Part shown: positions 35,072 through 43,895 of the stretch, piece after piece | Position numbering within the stretch: the first letter of the stretch is position 1 | Layout of the letters: every line of letters starts with the position of its first letter | From: Mangrovibrevibacter kandeliae | Lineage (GTDB): Bacteria > Pseudomonadota > Alphaproteobacteria > Rhizobiales > Rhizobiaceae | Length of the DNA: 64,000 nt | Direction of reading: 5' to 3' | Assembly (NCBI RefSeq): GCF_024519155.1 | Contig: NZ_JANIFJ010000004.1 | Location: 248,001 to 312,000, forward strand | Translations under genes and position numbers: made by a program | Notes under the pieces: generated by a model | Database searches by the model: none | What the model was told of the DNA's origin: nothing | What the model saw: only the letters and a program-made list of their open reading frames with translations

Positions 35072-36826
35072 TCACGCTCGCCACGGCACGGTTCCGGCCG
35101 GCAGACGGCGGGCGGACATCGAGACGAGCCCCGCGAGCGCCAGCGTCACCGCCACTGTGACCACCGCGAGCGCCGCGGCGGCTGTCGCATTCCCCTCGTA
35201 GTTCAGGAAGAACACGACGACGCCGAGCGTCTCGTGGCCGGTCGACCAGAGCAGCGCCGAGACGGTGAGCTCGTTGAAGGCGGTCATGAAGATGAGGAGG
35301 GCGCCGGCCCCCGCAAAGGGCGCGGCGGCGGGCAGGACGATCGACCACAGCCGGCGGACCGTCCCGGCGCCGACGATGCGCGCCGCCTCGTCGAGCGCCG
35401 GCTCGATCGTCTCGAGCCCCGAGACCACCGGCCGCAGCGCCAGGGTCAAGAAGCGCGCGAGATAGGCCGCGAGCAGAATCCAGAGGGTGTTGTAGAGCGA
35501 GACGCCGAGAAGCGGCAGCGGCGGCAGAAAGGCCATGATCACCCCGATCGACAGCGCCATGCCCGGTATGGCGTAGGGCGTGTCGGCGACGAGATCGAGC
35601 GCGCGGGCGAAGCGCCGCCGGCGCATCACCGACAGATAGGCGAGCGGCACGGCGAGGCCGGCGCAGACGATCGCGGTGGCGCTGGCGAGGACGAAGCTGT
35701 TGAGGAAGGCGCGCCGCGTCGCGTCGTTGCCGACGAGCGCAAAGCGGTAGTTGTCGAGCGTCGCCGTGTCCCAGCCGAGCGGGACGCCGACCGCCGGCGT
35801 GAGCGACGTCGCCAGAAGGGCGGCGAGCGGCAGCAGCGAGATCGTGCCGAGCAGCGCCCAGACCGCAAGCTCGGCCGGCCGGCGGGCGCGTCCGAGCCGG
35901 AAGGGTTCGAGCCCGGCACCGGATCGGTCGATCGCGACGGCATGGCGGGCGGCGAGCCGGGCACGCACGACCAGGGCGGCGACAGCCAGCAGCACCAGGA
36001 TCAGGGCGAGTGCCCCGACCTCGCCGAGCACCGACGGGCCGAAGCCGTTCAGCCGCTGGTAGATCAGCGTGGTCAGGACGGTGACCCGTCCGGGAATGCC
36101 GAGCAGGGCGGGCACGCCGAAATTGCCGATGGCCGAGACGAAGGCGAGGATCAGCCCCGCGAGGATCGACGACAGCGTCAGCGGCAGGACGACCCGCAGC
36201 ACGATCGTGACCGGCCTGGCGCCGACCACGCGGGCGGCCTCGACGACGTCGCGCGGCAGCGCGGCGAGCGCAGCGCGCACGGCCAGGAAGACCAGCGTCG
36301 AGTTTTCGATGCCCATCACGAAGACGATGCCGCCGAAGGAATAGAGCGGATTGGTCGCGCCGTAGGGCGCAGCGAGACCGAGCGGGGCGAGGATCGGGCT
36401 GGACGGTCCGACGAGATCGATCCAGGCGAGCGCGGTGATCTGCGGCGGGATCAGGATCGGCAGCATCAGGACGAAGACCATCGCGGTCTTGCCGCGGATG
36501 TCGGTCAGCCTCACGGCAAAGGCCATCGCGGTGCCGATCACCGCCGACAGGAGCGCGGACAGGACGCCGGCCCCGAGCGTGTTCATCAGCGCCCGCTCGG
36601 TCGAGCGGCTGGACCACTGGTCGAGGAGGAGGCCGAGCGGCGCGCCGTCGCGTCCGGGGCCGAGCGCCTCCACGAGCAGCCGGCCGAGGGGCCAGAGCGT
36701 CAGAACCGCCAGATAGACGGCGACGAGCGCGAGAAGCATCGTCTCGCCGGAGAGGCGCGGTACACGGGCCACAAGCGCATGGCGAAGGCGGCCGGCCGAC
36801 CCGGCGGATTCATCGGAGACTGTCAC
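35072..36826 (-). CDS. ABC transporter permease, two fused permease domains (iron/2-aminoethylphosphonate class)
   Basis: About 584 residues with 12 hydrophobic helices in two halves. Each half carries an EAA coupling loop (D-V-V-E-A-A-R-V-V-G-A and A-L-D-E-A-A-R-I-V-G-A). This double permease is typical of FbpB-like iron and PhnU/AepW-like phosphonate transporters. I chose GTG 36826 because a strong hairpin separates it from the binding-protein gene. A GTG at 36895 that overlaps that gene by 8 nt is the alternative, but the frame would then run through the hairpin. Neither has a clear ribosome site. Confidence 0.88.
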   Translation of the reverse strand: MTVSDESAGSAGRLRHALVARVPRLSGETMLLALVAVYLAVLTLWPLGRLLVEALGPGRDGAPLGLLLDQWSSRSTERALMNTLGAGVLSALLSAVIGTAMAFAVRLTDIRGKTAMVFVLMLPILIPPQITALAWIDLVGPSSPILAPLGLAAPYGATNPLYSFGGIVFVMGIENSTLVFLAVRAALAALPRDVVEAARVVGARPVTIVLRVVLPLTLSSILAGLILAFVSAIGNFGVPALLGIPGRVTVLTTLIYQRLNGFGPSVLGEVGALALILVLLAVAALVVRARLAARHAVAIDRSGAGLEPFRLGRARRPAELAVWALLGTISLLPLAALLATSLTPAVGVPLGWDTATLDNYRFALVGNDATRRAFLNSFVLASATAIVCAGLAVPLAYLSVMRRRRFARALDLVADTPYAIPGMALSIGVIMAFLPPLPLLGVSLYNTLWILLAAYLARFLTLALRPVVSGLETIEPALDEAARIVGAGTVRRLWSIVLPAAAPFAGAGALLIFMTAFNELTVSALLWSTGHETLGVVVFFLNYEGNATAAAALAVVTVAVTLALAGLVSMSARRLPAGTVPWRA

Positions 36827-36850
36827 TGACGCTGCGCCGTAGGGGGAAGG

Positions 36851-36878
36851 AGGTCGGAGCGCGGCAGCGCTCCGACCT
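36851..36878 (-). other. 12-bp perfect hairpin after the binding-protein gene
   Basis: AGGTCGGAGCGC-ggca-GCGCTCCGACCT, beginning 9 nt after the binding-protein stop on the minus strand, with C-rich rather than T-rich DNA after it. It marks the gap to the permease gene and probably favours the binding protein in the transcript pool. Confidence 0.7.
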
Positions 36879-36887
36879 GCGGGAGTA

Positions 36888-37877
36888 TCAGCCACCGAAG
36901 AGTTCGGCGAACTCCTTCTTGTTCGCCTCGTCGTCGCCGAGCATCTTCGTGTAGTCGGCGTCGAGGAACTTCAGCGACGAGACCGCCGGATAGCCCTTGG
37001 GCGGGGTCATGTCGGGGAAGATCGGGAAGTAGCCCTGCGCGACCGACTGCTCCTGCGCGGCCTTCGACAGCTGCCAGTCGACGAACGCCTTGGCGGCCGC
37101 CTCGTGCTTGGTGCCCTTGAGGATCGCCACCGGCTGGGTGATCACCGAGACGCCTTCGGCCGGAAACACGAAGTCGACCGGCGAGCCCTTCGCCTTGGCG
37201 TTCAGCGCCATGTACTCGATGATGATGCCATAGGCCTTTTCGCCGCGGGCCACGGCATCGACGACCGTGCCGTTGCCCTGGCCGGCGACCGCACCGGCGT
37301 CGGCGAGCGTCTGGTAGTAGTCCCAGCCGAGCTCGGGCTGCTGCACCACGGTGCCCACATGGATCACCGCGGCGCCGGAATAGAGCGGGCTCGGCATGAT
37401 CAGCTTGGAGGCGACGTCCGGCGCCGTCAGGTCCTTCCACGACGTCGGCGGCGTCTTCACGAGGTTGGTGTTGTAGATGATGCCGGTGGTGATCAGCTTG
37501 GTGCCGAAGAAGGTCCTGTCCGGATCGACGACCGAGGCCGGCAGGTTCTCGACCGGCGCATCCGCATAGGTCATCAGCCGGTCGTCGTTCTTCAGGCGCG
37601 TCATGGCGACCGCGTCGGCGATCAGGACGACGTCGGCCTGCGGGCTGCCAGCCTGGAACTCGGCCTGCAGCTTGTTCATCACCTCGGTGGTGCCGGAGCG
37701 GAAGAGGTCGACCTTGATCTCCGGGTGATCCTTGTTGAACGCCTCGATGACCGCGGCCATCTGCTCGGTCGGCTGCGAGGTGTAGACGGTCACCGTGTCG
37801 GCGCTCTGGGCCGAGGCGGCGCCGGACAGGGCGGTGAGGAGCAGGCCGGCAAGCGCCGACTTCAGAACGGGCATCAT
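36888..37877 (-). CDS. ABC transporter substrate-binding protein (iron/2-aminoethylphosphonate class)
   Basis: 329 residues with a signal peptide to about residue 23 (G-A-A-S-A-Q) and the class-6 binding-protein pattern: V-T-V-Y-T-S-Q-P-T-E-Q, R-S-G-T-T-E-V-M-N-K-L-Q-A-E, T-G-I-I-Y-N-T-N-L, and G-N-G-T-V-V-D-A-V-A-R-G-E-K-A-Y-G. Iron(III)-binding relatives normally carry a pair of adjacent Tyr near the C-terminus; none is seen in G-Y-F-P-I-F-P-D. Together with an upstream Pho-box-like site this favours a phosphonate or phosphate-ester ligand. Confidence 0.85.
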   Translation of the reverse strand: MMPVLKSALAGLLLTALSGAASAQSADTVTVYTSQPTEQMAAVIEAFNKDHPEIKVDLFRSGTTEVMNKLQAEFQAGSPQADVVLIADAVAMTRLKNDDRLMTYADAPVENLPASVVDPDRTFFGTKLITTGIIYNTNLVKTPPTSWKDLTAPDVASKLIMPSPLYSGAAVIHVGTVVQQPELGWDYYQTLADAGAVAGQGNGTVVDAVARGEKAYGIIIEYMALNAKAKGSPVDFVFPAEGVSVITQPVAILKGTKHEAAAKAFVDWQLSKAAQEQSVAQGYFPIFPDMTPPKGYPAVSSLKFLDADYTKMLGDDEANKKEFAELFGG

Positions 37878-37969
37878 GGCTGGATCCCTTGCGAGGAGGG
37901 GTGGCGCCGAGGCGCGGTCGACGGACCGGCCGGACGGGCTCGATCCTTCGGCACCGCTAGCAAGCGCGT

Positions 37970-37987
37970 TTAACAGTTCGGTGACAG
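37970..37987 (-). promoter_or_regulatory. Pho-box-like site upstream of the binding-protein gene
   Basis: On the minus strand it reads CTGTCAC-CGAA-CTGTTAA, two 7-nt direct repeats at 11-nt spacing, as in the PhoB consensus CTGTCAT-4-CTGTCAY (6 of 7 and 5 of 7 matches). It lies 93 nt upstream of the binding-protein ATG, a proper promoter distance. No clear -10 was found. Confidence 0.55.
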
Positions 37988-38015
37988 ACGCGGCCGTCGC
38001 GGTTCCGGCGGAGCC

Positions 38016-39092
38016 TCAACCGCCGTCGCTGGCCGGAACCACCCAGCCGCCGCGCAGGCGCAGGCCGACTGCCGCACCGGGCTCGAGAGCCGCGGTCGCG
38101 ACGGCCTGAAGAGGCGCATCCGCAAGCCCCTCCACCCGCAGATCGCAGACGAAGCCGTCGCCGCGATAGACGCTGTCGGTCACCACGGCGGTCGGCAGCC
38201 GGCTCGCCCGTGCAGCTTCGATCGGGAGGAGTTCGACGTCGGCGGGTCGCAGCGCCAGCAGTCCGGCGCCGGGTTCGGCGAGGCCCGGCACCGCGAGCAC
38301 CTGGCCGGCGAGCGTGATCCGGCGGGTGCCGTCTGGCTCCACGGCGACAACGTCCACGGGCAGCATCGCCGCGCCGCCGATGAATCCGGCGACCATGGCA
38401 TTGGCCGGCGCCCGCCAGAGCTCGGTCGGCGAGGCGATCTGCTGCAGCCGGCCGCGGTCGAGCACGGCGATCCGGTCGGCGAGCGCCATCGCCTCGCTCT
38501 GGTCGTGGGTGACGTAGACGAAGGTCGTGCCGCTTTCGCGGTGGATGCGGCGGAACTCGCGCTGCATCGCTCCTCGCAGGTGCGCGTCGAGGTTGGCGAG
38601 CGGTTCGTCGAGCAGGATCAGCGGCGGCTCGAGCGCCAGGCATCGGGCGAGGGCGACGCGCTGGCGCTGGCCACCCGACAGCTCGGCCGGGCGGCGTGCG
38701 CCATAGCCGCCGAGCCCGACCGTCTCGAGCGCGGCGGCGACGCGGCGGCGCCGTTCGGCGGGGGTCAGGCCCTGCACCTTCAGGCCGAAGCCGACATTGC
38801 CAGCGACCGACATGTGCGGCCAGAGCGCGTAGGACTGGAACACCATGCCGAGCCCGCGTGCCTCGGGTTCGACGAAGCTGCGATCGTCGCAGACGACCCT
38901 CTCGCCGATGCGGATCGCGCCGGCGGTCGGTCGTTCGAGGCCGGCGACGAGGCGCAAGAGCGTGGTCTTGCCGCAGCCGGATGGGCCGAGCAGCGCCAGG
39001 AACGCGCCGGGCTGCACGGTGAGCGAGACGTCGTCGACGGCGCGGCCGGCACCGAAGCTCTTGCCGAGGCGGTCGAGGGTGAGGCTGGCCAT
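38016..39092 (-). CDS. ABC transporter ATP-binding protein (FbpC/PhnT/PotA class)
   Basis: 358 residues: Walker A ([10 protein letters not shown]), Q-loop in [11 protein letters not shown], signature ([15 protein letters not shown]), Walker B ([12 protein letters not shown]), H-loop (V-T-H-D-Q-S-E-A) and a C-terminal OB-like TOBE domain from about residue 270. It drives the fused permease. 138 nt separate it from the binding-protein gene, and the Pho-box-like site sits in that gap, so the latter two genes may have their own promoter. Confidence 0.92.
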   Translation of the reverse strand: MASLTLDRLGKSFGAGRAVDDVSLTVQPGAFLALLGPSGCGKTTLLRLVAGLERPTAGAIRIGERVVCDDRSFVEPEARGLGMVFQSYALWPHMSVAGNVGFGLKVQGLTPAERRRRVAAALETVGLGGYGARRPAELSGGQRQRVALARCLALEPPLILLDEPLANLDAHLRGAMQREFRRIHRESGTTFVYVTHDQSEAMALADRIAVLDRGRLQQIASPTELWRAPANAMVAGFIGGAAMLPVDVVAVEPDGTRRITLAGQVLAVPGLAEPGAGLLALRPADVELLPIEAARASRLPTAVVTDSVYRGDGFVCDLRVEGLADAPLQAVATAALEPGAAVGLRLRGGWVVPASDGG

Positions 39093-39131
39093 GCGGATCC
39101 GGAGTGAGAGGCGTGCGAGGTGCTTATGCCG

Positions 39132-39145
39132 CCGTCACATGACGG
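39132..39145. promoter_or_regulatory. CCGTCA-ca-TGACGG dyad between divergent ABC and SulP operons
   Basis: 6-2-6 inverted repeat 40 nt upstream of the ATPase gene, in the 235-nt divergent region that also serves SulP. Possible operator. It does not fit the direct-repeat form of a Pho box. Confidence 0.35.
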
Positions 39146-39327
39146 TTTTGTGCAAGGGGAGGGCTGCGGGCGGGCGGCGGCGATCAGCGGTTGATCTAGC
39201 AGGTGCAACATGGCATCCGAGCTGTCACGCATGGACCCGCGAGCGCGGGTGGCTACGCCGGGCGCCCATCCCCCGGCCAACCTTGCGGCCGGCGCTGCGA
39301 TCCGCCGCCGGTCCTACGGTAGACAAG

Positions 39328-40812
39328 ATGACCTCAGTTCAAACGCTCCGCCGGGAGTGGTTCGGCAATGTCCGCCGCGACCTCCTCGCCGGCCTCGTCG
39401 TGGCGCTCGCCCTCATTCCGGAGGCGATCGCCTTCTCCATCATTGCCGGCGTCGATCCGAAGGTCGGGCTCTACGCCTCCTTCTCGATCGCCGTCCTGAC
39501 CGCGATCTTCGGCGGTCGGCCCGGCATGATCTCAGCCGCCACGGCCGCCACGGCCGTCCTGATGGTGACGCTGGTGCGCGACCACGGCCTGCAATACCTC
39601 TTCGCCGCCACGATCCTCGCCGGCCTTCTCCAGATGCTGCTCGGCGTCCTGAAGCTCGGCAATGCCATGCGGTTCGTCTCGCGCTCGGTGATGACGGGCT
39701 TCGTCAACGCGCTGGCGATCCTGATCTTCCTCGCCCAGCTGCCCGAACTCGTCGGCGTGCCGCCGCTCACCTACGTGCTCGTCGCCGCCGCGCTCGCCAT
39801 CATCTACCTGCTCCCGCGGCTGACGACCGCCGTTCCCTCGCCGCTGGTGGCGATCGTGCTGATCACGGCGGTGTCGCTGGCGCTCGGCCTCGACGTCCGG
39901 GTGGTCGGCGACATGGGCGAACTGCCGGACGCCTTCCCCGTGTTCCTGCTGCCGCAGATCCCGCTCAACCTCGAGACGCTGCTGATCGTGCTGCCCTATT
40001 CGGCGGGCATCGCGATCGTGGGCCTGCTCGAGTCGCTGATGACGGCGCAGCTGATCGACGATCTCACCGACACCGAGTCGGACAAGAACCGCGAATGCGT
40101 CGGCCAGGGGATCGGCAACTTCGTCACCGGCTTCTTCGGCGGCATGGCCGGCTGCGCCATGATCGGCCAGTCGATGATCAACGTGAAGTCGGGCGGGCGC
40201 GGCCGGCTCTCCTGCTTCGTGGCGGGCGTGTTTCTCCTGTTCCTCGTCGTCGTCCTCGGCGACTTCGTGCGGGTGATCCCGATGGCGGCGCTCGTCGCGG
40301 TGATGATCATGGTGTCGATCGGCACCTTCTCCTGGAGCTCGATCGTCAACCTCAGGAGCCATCCGCGCCGTTCGTCCACCGTCATGCTGGCGACGGTCGT
40401 GGTGGTGGTCTGGACGCACAACCTCGCGATCGGCGTCGTCGTCGGCGTGATGCTGTCGGGCGTCTTTTTCGCTTGGAAGGTGGCCCAGCTCTTCCGCGTC
40501 AGCTCGACCCTGTCGGCGGACGGCCACACGCGGACATACCGGGTTGAGGGGCAGGTCTTCTTCGCCTCCGCCGACCGCTTCGCCAAGGCCTTCGACTACC
40601 GCGAATCGCTGGAAAAGGTCGTGATCGACGTCGGCCCTGCGCACATCTGGGATCTGTCCGGCGTTGCGGCGCTCGACAAGGCCGTGTTGAAGTTCCGGCG
40701 GGAGGGCGCCGAGGTTGAGATCCTCGGCCTCAACGAGGCGAGCGCGACGCTGGTCGACAAGCTCGCCATCCACGACAAGCCCGGCGCGACCGACCTGGTC
40801 GCCGGGCACTGA
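39328..40812 (+). CDS. SulP-family anion transporter with C-terminal STAS domain
   Basis: 494 residues. The SulP signature is near the start ([18 protein letters not shown]), followed by 10-12 hydrophobic segments, [11 protein letters not shown] and a cytoplasmic STAS domain in the last 100 residues ([19 protein letters not shown]). SulP proteins import sulfate, bicarbonate or dicarboxylates. The ATG at 39328 begins at the usual [11 protein letters not shown]; the longer open frame upstream is not protein-like. A universal stress protein gene follows after 20 nt. Confidence 0.92.
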   Translation: MTSVQTLRREWFGNVRRDLLAGLVVALALIPEAIAFSIIAGVDPKVGLYASFSIAVLTAIFGGRPGMISAATAATAVLMVTLVRDHGLQYLFAATILAGLLQMLLGVLKLGNAMRFVSRSVMTGFVNALAILIFLAQLPELVGVPPLTYVLVAAALAIIYLLPRLTTAVPSPLVAIVLITAVSLALGLDVRVVGDMGELPDAFPVFLLPQIPLNLETLLIVLPYSAGIAIVGLLESLMTAQLIDDLTDTESDKNRECVGQGIGNFVTGFFGGMAGCAMIGQSMINVKSGGRGRLSCFVAGVFLLFLVVVLGDFVRVIPMAALVAVMIMVSIGTFSWSSIVNLRSHPRRSSTVMLATVVVVVWTHNLAIGVVVGVMLSGVFFAWKVAQLFRVSSTLSADGHTRTYRVEGQVFFASADRFAKAFDYRESLEKVVIDVGPAHIWDLSGVAALDKAVLKFRREGAEVEILGLNEASATLVDKLAIHDKPGATDLVAGH

Positions 40813-40832
40813 GGACGCGGCGGGAGGAAGCG

Positions 40833-41687
40833 ATGAACACCATTCTGGCCTGCATCGACGGGTCGATCTACGGCACCAGCGTCTGCGGCCATGCCGCCTG
40901 GGCGGCGCAGCGCCTCGGCGCACCGGTGGACGTCCTGCACGCGCTGGGGCGGCGCGAGGTGCCCTCGACGCTCTACGACTTCTCGGGGGCCCTCGAGTTC
41001 GGGGCGCGCGAGACGCTGCTGACCGAACTCGCCGAACTCGACGCGCAGAAGGCCAAGCTCGCGGGCGAGCGGGGCCGGGTGATGGTCGAGCAGGCGGTGA
41101 AGCGGCTGCGCGCGTCCGGGGTCGGCGAAGTGCACGAGCGGCTGCGGCATGGCGACCTCAGCGATGCCATCGCCGAGCTCGATCCGCAGACGCGGCTGGT
41201 GGTGATCGGCAAGCGCGGCGAGGCCGCCGACTTCGCCAAGGGCCATCTCGGCTCCAACCTGGAGCGGGTGATCCGCACGAGCCGCAAGCCGCTGCTCGTC
41301 GCCTCCCGTGCCTTCCGGCCGGTGGAGCGCTTCATGGTCGCCTTCGACGGCGGCCGCAGCTCGCACGCGATCATCGAGCGCCTGGCCGACAGCCCGCTGC
41401 TCGCCGGCCTGCCCTGCCACCTGTTCATGGTCGGCGAGGCCGCCGGCGATCCCGGCGAGCGGCTGCGCCAGGCGCAGCAGCGCCTCGTCGGCGCCGGCTA
41501 CCAGGTGAGCGTCGGGGTCGGGGAGGGCGAGCCGGAAGCCGCGATCGCCGAACGGGTCGAGCGCGACGGCATCGGCCTTCTCGTCATGGGCGCCTACGGC
41601 CATTCGCGCATCCGCCACCTCATCGTCGGCAGCACCACCACGGCGCTGATCCGCGCGACGACCGTGCCGGTGCTGGTGGTGCGGTGA
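40833..41687 (+). CDS. Universal stress protein with two UspA domains
   Basis: 284 residues forming two tandem UspA folds, I-L-A-C-I-D-G-S-I-Y-G at the start and F-M-V-A-F-D-G-G-R-S-S in the middle. The ATP-type motif G-A-Y-G-H-S-R-I-R-H-L-I-V-G-S-T-T closes the second domain, while the first has only the weaker G-K-R-G-E-A-A-D-F. Probably co-transcribed with SulP and may modulate it or respond to nucleotide state. AGGAAG precedes the ATG. Confidence 0.9.
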   Translation: MNTILACIDGSIYGTSVCGHAAWAAQRLGAPVDVLHALGRREVPSTLYDFSGALEFGARETLLTELAELDAQKAKLAGERGRVMVEQAVKRLRASGVGEVHERLRHGDLSDAIAELDPQTRLVVIGKRGEAADFAKGHLGSNLERVIRTSRKPLLVASRAFRPVERFMVAFDGGRSSHAIIERLADSPLLAGLPCHLFMVGEAAGDPGERLRQAQQRLVGAGYQVSVGVGEGEPEAAIAERVERDGIGLLVMGAYGHSRIRHLIVGSTTTALIRATTVPVLVVR

Positions 41688-41836
41688 GGGCCTGAAAGCG
41701 CCGATGCCCGAGACGGCGGCATCGTCTGCCTTTGGATTGTGCGACGGCTTGACCGGGAACCTTGAGCCGCGCATGCTGTTGCGACTGGGCACCGTGGAAA
41801 ACCGTCGGCTTTGCCGATAGCCAAGTGGAGGACCCC

Positions 41837-41914
41837 ATGGCCTGGAAGAAACCTGCAGTGACCGAAGTCTGCGTCGCGATGGAAATCAACGGCTACATGC
41901 CGATTGAATTCTGA
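41837..41914 (+). CDS. pqqA: PqqA, precursor peptide of PQQ
   Basis: 25 codons: M-A-W-K-K-P-A-V-T-E-V-C-V-A-M-E-I-N-G-Y-M-P-I-E-F. Glu16 and Tyr20, spaced E-x3-Y, are the residues cross-linked by PqqE to become PQQ. GTGGAG lies 6 nt upstream of the ATG. The 149 nt before it hold a TTGACC hexamer (41749) with only a poor -10 (CATGCT) and a small hairpin TCGGC-ttt-GCCGA at 41805. A long palindrome follows the stop. Confidence 0.97.
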   Translation: MAWKKPAVTEVCVAMEINGYMPIEF

Positions 41915-42868
41915 TTGAGCGTCGCATCCGATGATGGCAGGCGGGGAATTCCCCGCCTGCGCGTCGTCGTCCTGGGGTCGGCGGCGGGCGGCGGATACCC
42001 GCAGTGGAACTGCCGCTGTCGGGTCTGTGCGCTGGCATGGTCGGGCGACACCCGCGTGGCGGTGCGCACGCAGTCGTCCATCGCCGCGACCGCGGACGGC
42101 GAGCACTGGCTTCTGATCAACGCATCCCCGGATCTGCGACAGCAGATCATCGATACGCCCGCGGTGGCTCCGGCTGCGATGGCCGATGTATCGTCCCGTC
42201 ATTCGCCGCTGCGCGCGGTGCTCCTGACGAACGGCGACGTCGATCACGTGGCGGGACTTCTGACGCTGCGGGAGCGCCAGCCTTTGACGCTCCATGCCAC
42301 GGGCGAAGTTCTGCAGGTGCTGGCGGACAACCCGATCTTCGGCGTCCTCGATCCCACGCTCGTGGCGCGCCGCGCGGCTCGGCTCGACGAGACCTTCGAG
42401 CCCGTGCCTGGACTGTCGGTGACCCTGTTTGCGGTGCCCGGCAAGGTGCCGCTGTATCTGGAAGGTGAGTCTGTGGACGTCGGCTCCGAAGGCGAGATGA
42501 CGGTCGGCGTCCGGCTCGAGGCCAGGGGGCGGACCGCGCACTACATCCCCGGCTGCGCTGCGGTGACCGAACGTCTGCGCGAGCGGATTGCCGGGACCGA
42601 CCTTTTGCTGTTCGACGGGACGGTGTTCGAGGACGACGAGATGCGGCAGGCGGGCGTCGGCGAGAAGACCGGTCGACGGATGGGACACCTTCCGATCGCG
42701 GGCTCCGACGGCAGCCTCCTCGCGCTGGCCGATGCCGATGTCGGTCGACGGATCTACATCCACATCAACAACACCAACCCCATCCTGATCGAGGACTCGC
42801 CCGAGCGCCGGATCGTGGAGGAGGCCGGCTGGGAGGTGGCGCGGGACGGTATGGAGTTGCGGCCATGA
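41915..42868 (+). CDS. pqqB: PqqB, metallo-hydrolase-fold oxygenase of PQQ biosynthesis
   Basis: 317 residues as annotated. The conserved part starts L-R-V-V-V-L-G-S-A-A-G-G-G-Y-P-Q-W-N-C-R-C, then T-N-G-D-V-D-H-V-A-G (the variant metal site of PqqB) and I-H-I-N-N-T-N-P-I near the end. PqqB hydroxylates the cross-linked tyrosine intermediate. The start is uncertain: the only standard in-frame start before the conserved part is TTG at 41915, directly after the pqqA stop and without a ribosome site. The intervening 14 codons run through a 24-bp palindrome. Ends overlapping pqqC (ATGA). Confidence 0.93.
   Translation: MSVASDDGRRGIPRLRVVVLGSAAGGGYPQWNCRCRVCALAWSGDTRVAVRTQSSIAATADGEHWLLINASPDLRQQIIDTPAVAPAAMADVSSRHSPLRAVLLTNGDVDHVAGLLTLRERQPLTLHATGEVLQVLADNPIFGVLDPTLVARRAARLDETFEPVPGLSVTLFAVPGKVPLYLEGESVDVGSEGEMTVGVRLEARGRTAHYIPGCAAVTERLRERIAGTDLLLFDGTVFEDDEMRQAGVGEKTGRRMGHLPIAGSDGSLLALADADVGRRIYIHINNTNPILIEDSPERRIVEEAGWEVARDGMELRP
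41937..41960 (+). other. Perfect 24-bp palindrome just after pqqA
   Basis: GCAGGCGGGGAA followed by its exact reverse complement, starting 22 nt after the pqqA stop. As RNA it forms a strong hairpin (10-bp stem around GAATTC or tighter) at the start of pqqB. It may end or stabilise a short, abundant pqqA transcript and limit expression of pqqBCDE, or occlude pqqB initiation. Confidence 0.8.
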
Positions 42869-43620
42869 CGGAGCTGAACGAGCGCGCGCTGATGTCGCCG
42901 GACGACTTCGTGGCGGCGGTGCGGGCCATCGGTGCCGAGCGCTACCACCACCTGCACCCGTTTCATCGCCTGTTGCATGCCGGGCGGCTTGAAAAGCCGC
43001 AGGTGCAAGCCTGGGCCCTCAATCGCTACTATTACCAGTCGCAGATCCCCATCAAGGACGCACATATCCTGGCGCGGTTGCCGACTGGCGCGCTGCGGCG
43101 CGAATGGCGCCGCCGGATCATCGACCACGACGGTGAAGGCGAGACGCGCGGCGGCATCGACAAGTGGATCGCGCTCGCCGAAGGCGTCGGGCTCGACCGC
43201 GACCTCGTCGTCTCCGGAGAGGGTATCCTGCCCGGCACACGCTTCGCGGTGGACGCCTACGTGCATTTCGTGCGCGAGCGTTCGCTGCTCGAGGCGATCG
43301 CCTCGTCGCTGACCGAGCTCTTCTCGCCCGACATCATCGGCGAGCGGGTGCGCGGCATGCTGGAGCACTATCCCTTCGTCACCCGCGAGACGCTCGCCTA
43401 TTTCGACAAGCGGCCGGGACAGGCCAAGGCGGATTCCGACTTCGCGCTCGCCTATTGCGTCGAGCACGCGCGGCGACGCGAGGACCAGGAGGCCGTGCTC
43501 GACGCGCTCCGTTTCAAGTGTGCCGTCCTGTGGAGCCAGCTCGACGCGCTGCACTACGCCTATGTCGAGCCGGGCCACGTGCCGCCGGGCGCCTGGCGGC
43601 CGGGGGAGGCGGTCCGATGA
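42865..43620 (+). CDS. pqqC: PqqC, pyrroloquinoline-quinone synthase
   Basis: 251 residues, all-helical oxidase of the TenA/PqqC fold that carries out the final cyclisation and oxidation to PQQ. Characteristic parts: [44 protein letters not shown], and [11 protein letters not shown] at the end. Overlaps pqqB and pqqD by 4 nt each. Confidence 0.97.
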   Translation: MTELNERALMSPDDFVAAVRAIGAERYHHLHPFHRLLHAGRLEKPQVQAWALNRYYYQSQIPIKDAHILARLPTGALRREWRRRIIDHDGEGETRGGIDKWIALAEGVGLDRDLVVSGEGILPGTRFAVDAYVHFVRERSLLEAIASSLTELFSPDIIGERVRGMLEHYPFVTRETLAYFDKRPGQAKADSDFALAYCVEHARRREDQEAVLDALRFKCAVLWSQLDALHYAYVEPGHVPPGAWRPGEAVR

Positions 43621-43895
43621 GCGCGCTCGCCGACGACTGCGTGCCGACCCTGCCGCGCGGCGTGCGCCTGCGCGAGGATCACGCGCGCGGCGGCACAATC
43701 CTCGTCGCACCCGAGCGGATCTTCACCTGCGACGAGATCGCGACCGAGATCCTGAAGCGCTGCGACGGTGCCGCGACGCTCGCGGCGATCGTTGCCGATC
43801 TTTCCGCGACCTTCACGGTCGGCAGCGACCAGATCCGACCGGACGTCGAGGAGCTTCTGATAAACCTGCGCGACAAGCAGATGGTGACGCTATGA
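43617..43895 (+). CDS. pqqD: PqqD, peptide chaperone of PQQ biosynthesis
   Basis: 92 residues of the PqqD (RiPP recognition element) family: [13 protein letters not shown] near the start, L-V-A-P-E-R-I-F-T, and the final [11 protein letters not shown]. It binds PqqA and presents it to PqqE. ATGA overlaps at both ends. A separate gene here, unlike the PqqCD fusion of Methylobacterium. Confidence 0.96.
   Translation: MSALADDCVPTLPRGVRLREDHARGGTILVAPERIFTCDEIATEILKRCDGAATLAAIVADLSATFTVGSDQIRPDVEELLINLRDKQMVTL

Noticed and set aside
36888-39092. Ferric iron (Fbp/Afu) transporter
   Set aside because: Kept only as an alternative: the binding protein lacks the adjacent C-terminal Tyr pair and a Pho-box-like site lies upstream.
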